NCBI RefSeq assembly: GCF_001904725.1
Contig: NZ_MRCE01000020.1
Coordinates: 1-64,000 of the forward strand
Length of the DNA: 64,000 nucleotides
From: Phormidium ambiguum IAM M-71
GTDB taxonomy: Bacteria > Cyanobacteriota > Cyanobacteriia > Cyanobacteriales > Aerosakkonemataceae
Direction: 5' to 3'
In this document: positions 1 to 9,369 of the stretch, one piece after another
Layout of the letters: each line of letters begins with the position of its first letter
Position numbering within the stretch: position 1 is the first letter of the stretch
Made by a program: the position numbers and the translations under genes
Notes under the pieces: model-generated
Told to the model about the DNA's origin: nothing
What the model saw: only the letters and a program-made list of their open reading frames with translations
Databases searched by the model: none

Positions 1-228
1 AAAATCCTCCGAGAATTTGGAGAAAATTATGTAATTAATTTTGTCTGAGTACTTATAATGTTTGATTCTTGGAGTATAGCGATCGATCCGATAGTGTTGG
101 TTGTAGAAACTTTACAATAATATGACAACACAAAACAGGGCTGAACCATTCTTGTCATATAAAAGCTTTGAAATAAGATTATGTAAATTCTGTTAATTTA
201 TTTTGAAATATCTAAAAGGAACTGCAAA

Positions 229-372
229 ATGTTTGAAAAATTCATGATTTTATCAGAAGTTTTGCTTCAGTCAAGATGCCCTAAATGCAACGGTTTGAAA
301 TTAGGTTTCATTCCTGATAGAAACGATAATTTTTTTCAAATTCATTGCGAAAATTGTAGCCATTCTTGGTAG
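229..372 (+). CDS. Small zinc-ribbon protein, 47 aa
   Basis: A short ORF begins with ATG after an AAAGGA-type ribosome site and ends with TAG. It encodes two CxxC pairs, CPKC at residues 17-20 and CENC at 40-43, separated by about 20 residues, so a single zinc ribbon is likely. The N-terminal 16 residues are hydrophobic but too short to call a membrane anchor with confidence. The function is unknown; small zinc ribbons often bind nucleic acid or protein partners, which is inference only. A minus-strand ORF overlaps its 3' end but has only a TTG start. Confidence 0.55.
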   Translation: MFEKFMILSEVLLQSRCPKCNGLKLGFIPDRNDNFFQIHCENCSHSW

Positions 373-754
373 GTTTTTCTGGATAATGATTATCAAGTCC
401 AACCATGTGAAAAACCAACTGATGAATAACTGATGCAGGATTATCTAAACTCAATGTAATTTGTTGTACTAGCTGTACTATTTGTCTCTCCAAAAAAAAT
501 AGGAATCGCTTTTTGTTTCTATCAATTTAGGTATTCAGGATTGCTTGATTGCATCTGGAGTTAATACTTTGTGGTTACCCGACGTTTGGATATGTTTGTG
601 GGGTAGTAGTTGTAGGTTAGCGGTTTCCAGATTTTAGATAATTTTGGACGTGGCGAATTGCTTTTACTGCGTAGGGATTTCCGGGACGTTTCTGAAAAGC
701 AGCGATCGCACTTCGGTATTTGGGACATAAGCAAAACCTACAATCAGTTCATGA

Positions 755-1261
755 TTAAAATTCTGGCAATTGACCTCCTGTATAAAATTCCTGACTCCAC
801 ATTGAATATAGGCGATAATAATTCGGTAAACAAACCTCTACTTCCATTTGGTATTTTTCTAACTGCTTTACTTGATAAAGAATAGTCGAACCTTCAAAAA
901 CTGAAATAATTAATTTGGGATACTTAGTAATCTTTTGACACTCTTGATGTAAAGCTCTTAATTCTTCTAATGTAACCAGATTATACAAGGGTTCTCTTTC
1001 CCGGATTTTTTTGGCAAATTTGCTGAATAATAAAGTGATTTCGGGGTCTTTCAATAAATAAAAAGCAATCATTAGTAATCCATCTTCTAACATAAATTCC
1101 ATAGTAGGAATCCAGATTTTTTTATCTTTAATATCTTCCCATGAAGTAAGTATCCATCCAGGGCGACTATTCTCTGAAAGAAATAAGCTATGTGTTGGAT
1201 AAATCCCACCATGATTAGGATGAGGTCTGCCGATTAAGATTTGTGCCGTATACGATCCCAT
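755..1261 (-). CDS. Hypothetical protein, 168 aa
   Basis: The ORF starts with ATG preceded at a good distance by AGAGGT on the minus strand. The product is soluble and of mixed composition, with no signal peptide or membrane segment. Its first third is rich in Pro, Gly and Trp (IGRPHPNHGG near the start), and a Lys/Glu-rich middle follows (KKIREREP). I do not recognise the family. The gene stands alone, with about 550 bp of non-coding sequence upstream, so it is probably monocistronic. A 75-aa plus-strand ORF inside it is a shadow. Confidence 0.55.
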   Translation of the reverse strand: MGSYTAQILIGRPHPNHGGIYPTHSLFLSENSRPGWILTSWEDIKDKKIWIPTMEFMLEDGLLMIAFYLLKDPEITLLFSKFAKKIREREPLYNLVTLEELRALHQECQKITKYPKLIISVFEGSTILYQVKQLEKYQMEVEVCLPNYYRLYSMWSQEFYTGGQLPEF

Positions 1262-1812
1262 TTTCTCAACCTCTTTATATACGCACTTCTATTATTTGCG
1301 CTACTGATTGCCGATCGCACTCCCCATCCCACTAAACCCGCCGCAGCGCCAGCTTCTCACACAGATGGGTTGGGTTTATAGTTTGTAGGTCTAGCGGACA
1401 ACTATAAAATTTATGGCTACTTCTATAACTACTCTTTGGGTGTTTCTGGGGAGTTGGAAACCTTGATGCAGCTAGATTATAAGCTTGTGTTATCACCACA
1501 AGTACCAGAGAGTCAAGTTTTCTGTCCCCTGACTTGAAAATAGGTTGTCATGCGTTTTGATGTCCGTATTTCATGATGGATACTTAACTTTGTAGCCACA
1601 ATAGTACACTCAAGGGTACTGTCAAAGATTACTCTAATTGGTAAACTTAAAAAGTAAGTAATTAAGCATAATTAAAGAATTTCATTCGCTTAATTGTTAT
1701 CTTTAATTTCTCTAGATTACATAGCAAGAAAGATTGCTTTTAACTAATGTAATCGAATAATTTGCTGCCCTAGAAACCAAATTTTTAATTAATTGCAGGA
1801 GACTTCAAGCAA
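1262..1812. other. Gene-free stretch with an inverted repeat
   Basis: No convincing ORF in about 550 bp. It contains one HIP1-like GATCGC site and an exact 8-bp inverted repeat, AATTAAGC at 1660-1667 and GCTTAATT at 1688-1695, about 120 bp upstream of the next gene, which could be an operator. Otherwise AT-rich and featureless. Confidence 0.5.
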
Positions 1813-2493
1813 ATGACACAGACTTACAAGCTAATTTTCAAAAATAATTCAAGTCGTACTGGTAATGCGTGCATCTATCAAACAGATCCGGATATTGGAA
1901 ATCCAAATGTCATGTCCTTAGCATGGTTTTCTAAAGGCGCTCACCCTGGAGTTAGACTTAACTTTTCATGGGGCATTAACTATGGCTTTGTGTGGTCGGA
2001 AACAGGAGAACTTTTTCCTGGCATTAATTTTTCCGCTTCTCAAATAGTAGATGCAGATTTGAATAGTAAAAACAAAACTACTTTTTCTAAAGATTCAATC
2101 GGTTATTTTTTTAAGGAACCACCAGTTCCTGGCGCGAGACCAGGTGCTCTTTATATTGTAGAGGATGAAAAGATTCCTGATAAACTTGCTTCGGTAGGAA
2201 TTGCTATGTCTGGAGCGGCAACATTCGCAGTCCAAGCAGGGCCAAATCTACAAGCAACTTTTACTCCTCATCCTAAATATTGGATCACTTTTGGAAATTA
2301 CGAACAAGGTGATGTGCTAGATATCGGGGAAATAACTGAAGCAGCAGAAATTGACTTTCCTTCAGGTGTTTACACGATGGTAGCAACTTTAAACGAAGAT
2401 AACACCTGGGATGTTAAACCTTTGAGTGCAGTCAATGCACAATTCATTGCAGCAAGAAAAAATGGCTATGCTGCTATATGGGGAGAAAGCTAA
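1813..2493 (+). CDS. RhiA-like secreted-type beta protein, 226 aa
   Basis: The ORF starts with ATG nine bases after an AGGAG site. The protein is rich in aromatic and beta-forming residues. Motifs I associate with the RhiA-type family are visible: NNSSRTGNACIYQTDP near residues 11-26, NVMSLAWFSKGAHPG near 31-46, and a second strand-rich block ending in FVWSETGELFPG. RhiA was first known as a rhizosphere-expressed, quorum-regulated Rhizobium protein, and relatives occur in many bacteria and fungi. No signal peptide is visible. The biochemical function of the family is unknown. The gene is isolated and followed by a hairpin. Confidence 0.6.
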   Translation: MTQTYKLIFKNNSSRTGNACIYQTDPDIGNPNVMSLAWFSKGAHPGVRLNFSWGINYGFVWSETGELFPGINFSASQIVDADLNSKNKTTFSKDSIGYFFKEPPVPGARPGALYIVEDEKIPDKLASVGIAMSGAATFAVQAGPNLQATFTPHPKYWITFGNYEQGDVLDIGEITEAAEIDFPSGVYTMVATLNEDNTWDVKPLSAVNAQFIAARKNGYAAIWGES

Positions 2494-2495
2494 AA

Positions 2496-2516
2496 AATCC
2501 CTTAAGCAAAGGGATT
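2496..2516 (+). terminator. Hairpin after the RhiA-like gene
   Basis: An 8-bp perfect stem, AATCCCTT / AAGGGATT, with a 5-nt loop lies immediately after the stop codon. No T-run follows on the plus strand; on the minus strand the stem is followed by a T-tract read from the TAAAAAA sequence. It may be a bidirectional or weak terminator. Confidence 0.45.
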
Positions 2517-2683
2517 CTTCAGAGTGCATCTACATTGTTATAAATTGATATAATCTGCTCAAAGGTAATTCCTGACAACCCAATTTTGCATAATTTCCCG
2601 GAAAGATCGTCAATGATATGAAAAGTTGTTACCGGAAATGTTGAAATGAATCGCCTGAATTTAAACCAGGGTAAGAAAAAACT

Positions 2684-2962
2684 TTGAAGTTTGCTCAAGG
2701 TAATATCGCCAGTTCTGCGATCGGACTGGCATTGTGGAATCTTGAAGCCAAACTAACGACCAGTCAGTTCAAGAGCAGTTTGATGCCAGTTCTTTGGTTA
2801 GGACATTTAGCGATTTCAATTCATTTAATCGAGGCAGTCGTTGCGGCTATTTATGCACCTGTAAAAAAACACCAGCCGATTCAATATGGTGCTTATACTT
2901 TTTTCATGGGCTCATGCCAATCTGAGATAATGGGGCAAATCCAGGTTTGGGTTTTTGATTGA
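2684..2962 (+). CDS. Hypothetical membrane protein, possibly a truncated remnant, 92 aa
   Basis: The reading frame can only start at TTG. It encodes a Gly/Ala-rich start and a hydrophobic segment around residues 33-58 (LMPVLWLGHLAISIHLIEAV) that looks like one or two membrane helices. There is no good ribosome site, and the end (QIQVWVFD) is abrupt. It may be a decayed fragment of a larger membrane protein. I do not recognise the family. Its protein-like composition is the only support, so it could also be spurious. Confidence 0.3.
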   Translation: MKFAQGNIASSAIGLALWNLEAKLTTSQFKSSLMPVLWLGHLAISIHLIEAVVAAIYAPVKKHQPIQYGAYTFFMGSCQSEIMGQIQVWVFD

Positions 2963-3130
2963 TGAAAGCAAATATTTGATTTCAGATTTGTCGGATGGCG
3001 CAGTATCTAAGATTCATTTAAAAGCGATCGCCGATTCAATCACCCCATTTTCTAGTTAGCAAAACACAAAGGTAAAGAAAAACTAGTTTTTGGCACTAGT
3101 AATTTCGTCACGTATCATAAACACAAAGCA

Positions 3131-3363
3131 TTGACAAGAGATTGGCATTGATTTATCATGTTTTTCGTGATTCAAAGCGGGAGCGAAATCTTGGGGAGAT
3201 TCACGAAAAAGGCTAGAACCTTGATAATTAAATACTTTCAGAATTCGGAATTTTCAGATTATTGCAAATTGCTTGCAATAATGAGGGCTGAAATGGAGCT
3301 AAAAATGAAGTTCACGAAAATTGACTTCATAATGCCCTGGCTGTCTTTGTTTCAGGAGGCAGT
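3131..3363 (+). promoter_or_regulatory. CRISPR leader 1 with promoter and two dyads
   Basis: A near-consensus promoter is visible: TTGACA at 3131-3136, a 17-bp spacer and TATCAT at 3154-3159. One base after the -10 box starts a 13-bp inverted repeat with one mismatch (3161-3173 and 3198-3210, arms of the form TTTTTCGTGA). A second perfect dyad, ATTATTGCA / TGCAATAAT, lies at 3258-3266 and 3274-3282. The sequence ends in GGCAGT directly at repeat 1. The same layout, with the same 233 bp from -35 box to first repeat, recurs in front of the second array. Adjacent ORFs in this stretch are spurious. Confidence 0.85.
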
Positions 3364-6300
3364 CTTTCCATTAACCAAATCCCCGCAAGGGGACTGAAAC
3401 ACATCCCCGATCGCCCACCCAACAAAGAGCAAACCACTTTCCATTAACCAAATCCCCGCAAGGGGACTGAAACCAGATTACGCAGCAGGTTTGCGATTAG
3501 AGCCTGGCCTTTCCATTAACCAAATCCCCGCAAGGGGACTGAAACCCATCAGCTGAATTAATCGATGAATTAATTAATGCTGTCTTTCCATTAACCAAAT
3601 CCCCGCAAGGGGACTGAAACTAATTTTGAGTTGGATGTAGCAACTCATAGCCCTACACTTTCCATTAACCAAATCCCCGCAAGGGGACTGAAACGGTTCT
3701 AATGTTAGATATTCGCGCCAAATTTCCTTAGCTCTTTCCATTAACCAAATCCCCGCAAGGGGACTGAAACTATTTTGTCTTCTTGAGAAAATTCATTCCA
3801 ATTGCTTCTTTCCATTAACCAAATCCCCGCAAGGGGACTGAAACATAATAATGGTCAAAATCTTGTTATTACTAAATTAGATTGCTTTCCATTAACCAAA
3901 TCCCCGCAAGGGGACTGAAACATAAAGCAAGCGAAATTATAAATCTTGCCAGATTCAATCTTTCCATTAACCAAATCCCCGCAAGGGGACTGAAACCGAT
4001 CGCGTACAATTCGCATCCATCATCAGAAAAAAATAACTTTCCATTAACCAAATCCCCGCAAGGGGACTGAAACATCTCCAAATGTTTCTTTTACAACTCG
4101 TTTCACATCCTTTCCATTAACCAAATCCCCGCAAGGGGACTGAAACCTAAATTTCTTCATAGATCTAAAAAATTTAGCAGACAACTTTCCATTAACCAAA
4201 TCCCCGCAAGGGGACTGAAACAGAAAATAAAAATCAAAAATCATATCAAATACTCCACTTTCCATTAACCAAATCCCCGCAAGGGGACTGAAACGTTATC
4301 GCCCTTTGGCTGGATGTAAGGGCGATTATGCACTTTCCATTAACCAAATCCCCGCAAGGGGACTGAAACACGGTATAAGAATCTTCCACCATCAAGTCTG
4401 TCCCTGACTTTCCATTAACCAAATCCCCGCAAGGGGACTGAAACTAAAGAGCATCAAAAACCGATCTAGCAATCTTGCGAACTTTCCATTAACCAAATCC
4501 CCGCAAGGGGACTGAAACTTACCGCAATGATGGAACGATTCTTAATTTAAAAATCCTTTCCATTAACCAAATCCCCGCAAGGGGACTGAAACTTCACTTT
4601 CAGCATAACAGGTAACAGGAGATGCTAAACTTTCCATTAACCAAATCCCCGCAAGGGGACTGAAACCTAAAGTTCGATAGGGATATCGACCGATCGGGAT
4701 ATTTAACTTTCCATTAACCAAATCCCCGCAAGGGGACTGAAACAATATCCAAGTTCTTTGCTTAGTAGCAATTAGGCTTTCCATTAACCAAATCCCCGCA
4801 AGGGGACTGAAACATTTCATTTGGATCGGACAATAACAATGCAGAGAAGTTGCTTTCCATTAACCAAATCCCCGCAAGGGGACTGAAACAATTCAAAAGT
4901 CGATCGCTCCCTCACAAAACCCAAAGGACTTTCCATTAACCAAATCCCCGCAAGGGGACTGAAACTCCAAAATATTTTGGAGGAAACCATGCAATATTTT
5001 GCTTTCCATTAACCAAATCCCCGCAAGGGGACTGAAACATTAATCAACCACCATTTATTCTACTATGCCAAGCTTATCGGCTTTCCATTAACCAAATCCC
5101 CGCAAGGGGACTGAAACCGTCTGGATTACCAGGAACAGCAGTTTGTCCCCCCTTTGTCTTTCCATTAACCAAATCCCCGCAAGGGGACTGAAACCTCTAA
5201 TTGACCTTGACGATTTTCAAAGAACAGCACCTTTCCATTAACCAAATCCCCGCAAGGGGACTGAAACATACCATCGTCTGCAATAGCCAGATGACGCAAT
5301 TCTCCCTTTCCATTAACCAAATCCCCGCAAGGGGACTGAAACGTAATGTTTTCTTCTGATGATGACTGGAAGAATATATACTTTCCATTAACCAAATCCC
5401 CGCAAGGGGACTGAAACATAATCTACTTGAACCTGCTGAAGATGGTTCACTCTTTCCATTAACCAAATCCCCGCAAGGGGACTGAAACATCAGTACGTTA
5501 AGACCTTTAACCAACCTGCTATAACCTTTCCATTAACCAAATCCCCGCAAGGGGACTGAAACTCAACTAGAGATGTATTGCTTATATTGATATTCATGTT
5601 CTTTCCATTAACCAAATCCCCGCAAGGGGACTGAAACACTACATCACCATCATGTAGTTGTTTACCATCTACTTCTTTCCATTAACCAAATCCCCGCAAG
5701 GGGACTGAAACGATTCATTTAATTGTTGTACTTGATTTTTCAACAAACTTTCCATTAACCAAATCCCCGCAAGGGGACTGAAACAATCCTTTAATACAGA
5801 TGATAAAAATGGTAATCCTCAGATCTTTCCATTAACCAAATCCCCGCAAGGGGACTGAAACCTGGCTCAATACTTTCTCTACAGGCGTTGAATTAATGCT
5901 TTCCATTAACCAAATCCCCGCAAGGGGACTGAAACACTACCTTATCCCGATGCACCAACTGAGTAAGTTCCCTTTCCATTAACCAAATCCCCGCAAGGGG
6001 ACTGAAACATTACCAAAACCAGTAGAACCGGATGTTTGATAAATATGGCTTTCCATTAACCAAATCCCCGCAAGGGGACTGAAACACGTTCTTGTACCCA
6101 GCATAGAGGCGAGAATTTGGCTTTCCATTAACCAAATCCCCGCAAGGGGACTGAAACATTCCTTGCGATCGCGGACAGCCGAGGGTTGTGGGAGCTTTCC
6201 ATTAACCAAATCCCCGCAAGGGGACTGAAACCACGCTTACCCCTCTCTCTAGTTTCCTTCCACGACGACTTTCCATTAACCAAATCCCCGCAAGGGGACT

Positions 6301-8008
6301 GAAACATTGTTCTTTTTCATTTGCATTCCTAGAACCACTCAACTTTCCATTAACCAAATCCCCGCAAGGGGACTGAAACAACAAACTGATGATGCTATCC
6401 CATAAACTAGCAGCAATAAGCTTTCCATTAACCAAATCCCCGCAAGGGGACTGAAACATAACATTACACCATTTACTGTTTGTCTTATTAAGTACAGCTT
6501 TCCATTAACCAAATCCCCGCAAGGGGACTGAAACACGACTCAAAAATAATGGTGATTGGTGAAGCTCCAGGCCTTTCCATTAACCAAATCCCCGCAAGGG
6601 GACTGAAACAGTAGCCATGTGCTGTATAGCCTCATCAATATTAGCTTTCCATTAACCAAATCCCCGCAAGGGGACTGAAACCTACAGCAATAACTTTAAA
6701 GGATATTGCTGTATCTTTCCATTAACCAAATCCCCGCAAGGGGACTGAAACATTCACATATAACTATGAATGTTTTTTTATATGCCATAGGCTTTCCATT
6801 AACCAAATCCCCGCAAGGGGACTGAAACTATTTCACACTGTCCAAGAAAGGTAGAGGACAAGATACCTTTCCATTAACCAAATCCCCGCAAGGGGACTGA
6901 AACAAACAAGCCAACAAATCATGGCAGAAGCCATGATCGCTTTCCATTAACCAAATCCCCGCAAGGGGACTGAAACTACCCCTGGTTCTGACTTGGCTTT
7001 GGTTAGATGGAACTTTCCATTAACCAAATCCCCGCAAGGGGACTGAAACTTGCAGGTAGCTTAATCCGTGAAATTAGAATCAATCGATTCTTTCCATTAA
7101 CCAAATCCCCGCAAGGGGACTGAAACAAGCCTATCTCAATTAATTCCATTAGTCTTCCTCCAAACTTTCCATTAACCAAATCCCCGCAAGGGGACTGAAA
7201 CGGAGGAATTTACCGGGCCTATTACCTACATCGATAAACTTTCCATTAACCAAATCCCCGCAAGGGGACTGAAACGAAACAAAAATCTACCGCTCAAACA
7301 TGATGAAAGGTGCTTTCCATTAACCAAATCCCCGCAAGGGGACTGAAACCTAACAGATATTCCTAATGCAGCACCAAGCGTTCTCCTTTCCATTAACCAA
7401 ATCCCCGCAAGGGGACTGAAACTAAAAACAATGGACAAAATATTAATTGATAATTACTACTTTCCATTAACCAAATCCCCGCAAGGGGACTGAAACGGTC
7501 TAAGTCAGATGTAGTGTTCCAACTCAAGCTCTTTCCATTAACCAAATCCCCGCAAGGGGACTGAAACATGCTTCTAAGGCTTTTAATAATCTAACTACAA
7601 CCGCCCTTTCCATTAACCAAATCCCCGCAAGGGGACTGAAACATGACGAGACGATCGAGCGTGCGATCGCGGCGATGGCTTTCCATTAACCAAATCCCCG
7701 CAAGGGGACTGAAACCTAGAAATAACATTGCCGTTAGCATCAATCGTCTGACTTTCCATTAACCAAATCCCCGCAAGGGGACTGAAACCAAGCAAAAGCT
7801 AAACGTTGAGGTTGACGCAGGACTTTCCATTAACCAAATCCCCGCAAGGGGACTGAAACGATAATTTTAATCCTCATAGCAACCAAAGATTTAATCTTTC
7901 CATTAACCAAATCCCCGCAAGGGGACTGAAACACTCAAACCGCTACTACATCAGAGTTGTGGCGGTTTTTACTTTCCATTAACCAAATCCCCGCAAGGGG
8001 ACTGAAAC
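3364..8008 (+). CRISPR. CRISPR array 1: 63 repeats, 62 spacers
   Basis: A 37-nt repeat begins CTTTCCATTAACC, continues with a TCCCC-GCAA-GGGGA hairpin (five pairs closed by a GNRA-type tetraloop) and ends in ACTGAAAC. I counted 63 copies by hand; all look identical, including the last one. Spacers are 33-42 nt, mostly 35-40. The leader lies on the left, so transcription is plus-strand. The ACTGAAAC end would form the 8-nt 5' crRNA handle after Cas6 cleavage. Two spacers carry HIP1 sites and several carry strong inverted repeats (11, 13, 22, 31, 45, 48, 62). Short ORFs across the array are artefacts of the repeats. Confidence 0.98.
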
Positions 8009-8152
8009 CCCAATTGGGTAAGGCGGTTTAACGAGGAATTGACGGCAGAGATTACAAGAAGCGATCGCAGCAAGAAAGCTTTTGCAGTTGTTCTTTTTCC
8101 GATGTATTGACGGTTGGGATTGCCGAATACAATCGCACTAATCTTTTCCTAA

Positions 8153-8189
8153 CTTTCGGTTGAAAGAATCCCCATAAGGAGATGAAATC
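8153..8189 (+). repeat. Orphan degenerate CRISPR repeat before cas6
   Basis: A 37-nt stretch begins with CTTTC, has AATCCCCATAAGGAG in the centre and ends in ATGAAATC, so it is recognisable as a decayed copy of the array repeat. It lies 144 bp beyond the end of array 1 and ends 49 bp before the cas6 start codon. It may be a fossil array end, or a crRNA-like or regulatory site in the cas6 leader. Confidence 0.6.
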
Positions 8190-8238
8190 AAAGTAAAATA
8201 CAAACAGCAAGAATTCGGCATCCTTCTGCTCAATCACA

Positions 8239-9369
8239 ATGCTTCAACCTGCCAAAAGTCGCCGCCAAAAAAAAGAAATATCCGAACTGAGTTGGTCAAA
8301 AGATACAGAACTGCTGGGACTAGTTTTTGAATTACAACCACGCGTCAATGCTTCTTTATATCCGCAATATACGATCGGACTTCATGCTTGGTTACTTGAC
8401 CAAGTGCGTTCATTCGATTCAGAATTATCCGCATATCTTCACGATGGACAATCGGAAAAACCCTTTACAATTTCTGGGTTAGAAGGCACATTGCAACCTG
8501 TAGGTAAGGAATTTCTTGTCCAAGCATCACAAACCTATCGTTGGTATGTGACAGCTTTATCAGCAAAAGTGGTGCAATGGTTGACGCAATGGGTAAAAGC
8601 ATTACCAGAAGAAGTGGCGCTGCGGAATGTATCTTTGGTCATTCAATCATGTCAAATCGCTCTGCCAGCAACTACTTATAAACAGTTATGGGAAGCAGAA
8701 TACTCATCGCCTACATTAAAACTCAGTTTTATTACACCAACCAGTTTTCGGCGGAAAAAACATCACTTTCCCTTACCATTACCTTTTAATGTGTTTCATA
8801 GTTACTTGCGGCGATGGAATGATTTTTCGGGAATGCCTTTTGAACAAGAGGCTTTTTTGGATTGGATAGATGAATCTGCGATCGTCCAACAAGTAAAAGT
8901 GGAATCTTCTAAAGTGCAAGCAGGGAAAAAAGGCTCGGTGACGGGATTCGTGGGTGCGATCGAATATGCTTTAAGTAAAGAAGCTCAACAACAATCGGAA
9001 TTTACGCAATTATTCTATGTCTTGGGGCAATTAGCTCCCTATTGTGGAACTGGTCACAAAACCACTTTTGGTTTAGGACAAACCCGAAATGGATGGGTTT
9101 CTCTCCCAGATGTACCAACAGCACCATCAGTAGAAGATTTGTTAGGACAAAGAATTGCTCAACTAACGGAAATATTTGTCTCCCAGCGGAAGCGAACTGG
9201 GGGCGAAAGGGCTAGAGAAATTGCTGAAACTTGGGCCACAATCTTGGCGAGGCGAGAATTAGGAGAATCTTTACAACTAATTGCCCAAGATTTAGAAATG
9301 TCTTACCAAACTGTGAAAACTTATGTGAAATTGGCTCGTGCTGCTTTAAAAAGTGACTTGCAACACTAG
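8239..9369 (+). CDS. cas6: Cas6 endoribonuclease with C-terminal HTH extension, 376 aa
   Basis: Cas6 cuts pre-crRNA within repeats. A His in GLHAWLLD (residue 49) is a candidate catalytic residue, the RAMP block FITPTSFRRKKHHFPLPLP spans about 164-182, and the glycine-rich loop GTGHKTTFGLGQ is at 270-281. Unusually, about 90 residues follow. The last part, residues 340-372 (ELGESLQLIAQDLEMSYQTV), looks like a sigma-type helix-turn-helix, so the protein may also bind DNA or dock a partner. The gene lies between array 1 and a convergent WYL regulator, and the two stop codons overlap by a few bases. No strong ribosome site is visible before the ATG. This is the first of three cas6 genes in the window. 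Confidence 0.88.
   Translation: MLQPAKSRRQKKEISELSWSKDTELLGLVFELQPRVNASLYPQYTIGLHAWLLDQVRSFDSELSAYLHDGQSEKPFTISGLEGTLQPVGKEFLVQASQTYRWYVTALSAKVVQWLTQWVKALPEEVALRNVSLVIQSCQIALPATTYKQLWEAEYSSPTLKLSFITPTSFRRKKHHFPLPLPFNVFHSYLRRWNDFSGMPFEQEAFLDWIDESAIVQQVKVESSKVQAGKKGSVTGFVGAIEYALSKEAQQQSEFTQLFYVLGQLAPYCGTGHKTTFGLGQTRNGWVSLPDVPTAPSVEDLLGQRIAQLTEIFVSQRKRTGGERAREIAETWATILARRELGESLQLIAQDLEMSYQTVKTYVKLARAALKSDLQH

Noticed and set aside
308-493. 61-aa minus-strand ORF
   Set aside because: Only a TTG start, no ribosome site, and it overlaps the better supported zinc-ribbon gene.
3158-3397. 79-aa ORF across leader 1 and the first repeat
   Set aside because: It reads through the conserved non-coding leader and ends inside a CRISPR repeat; its counterpart is not open in leader 2.
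3872-7795. Many short ORFs with SPLAGIWLME or SPCGDLVNGK peptides
   Set aside because: These peptides are the CRISPR repeat translated in different frames; no gene is present.
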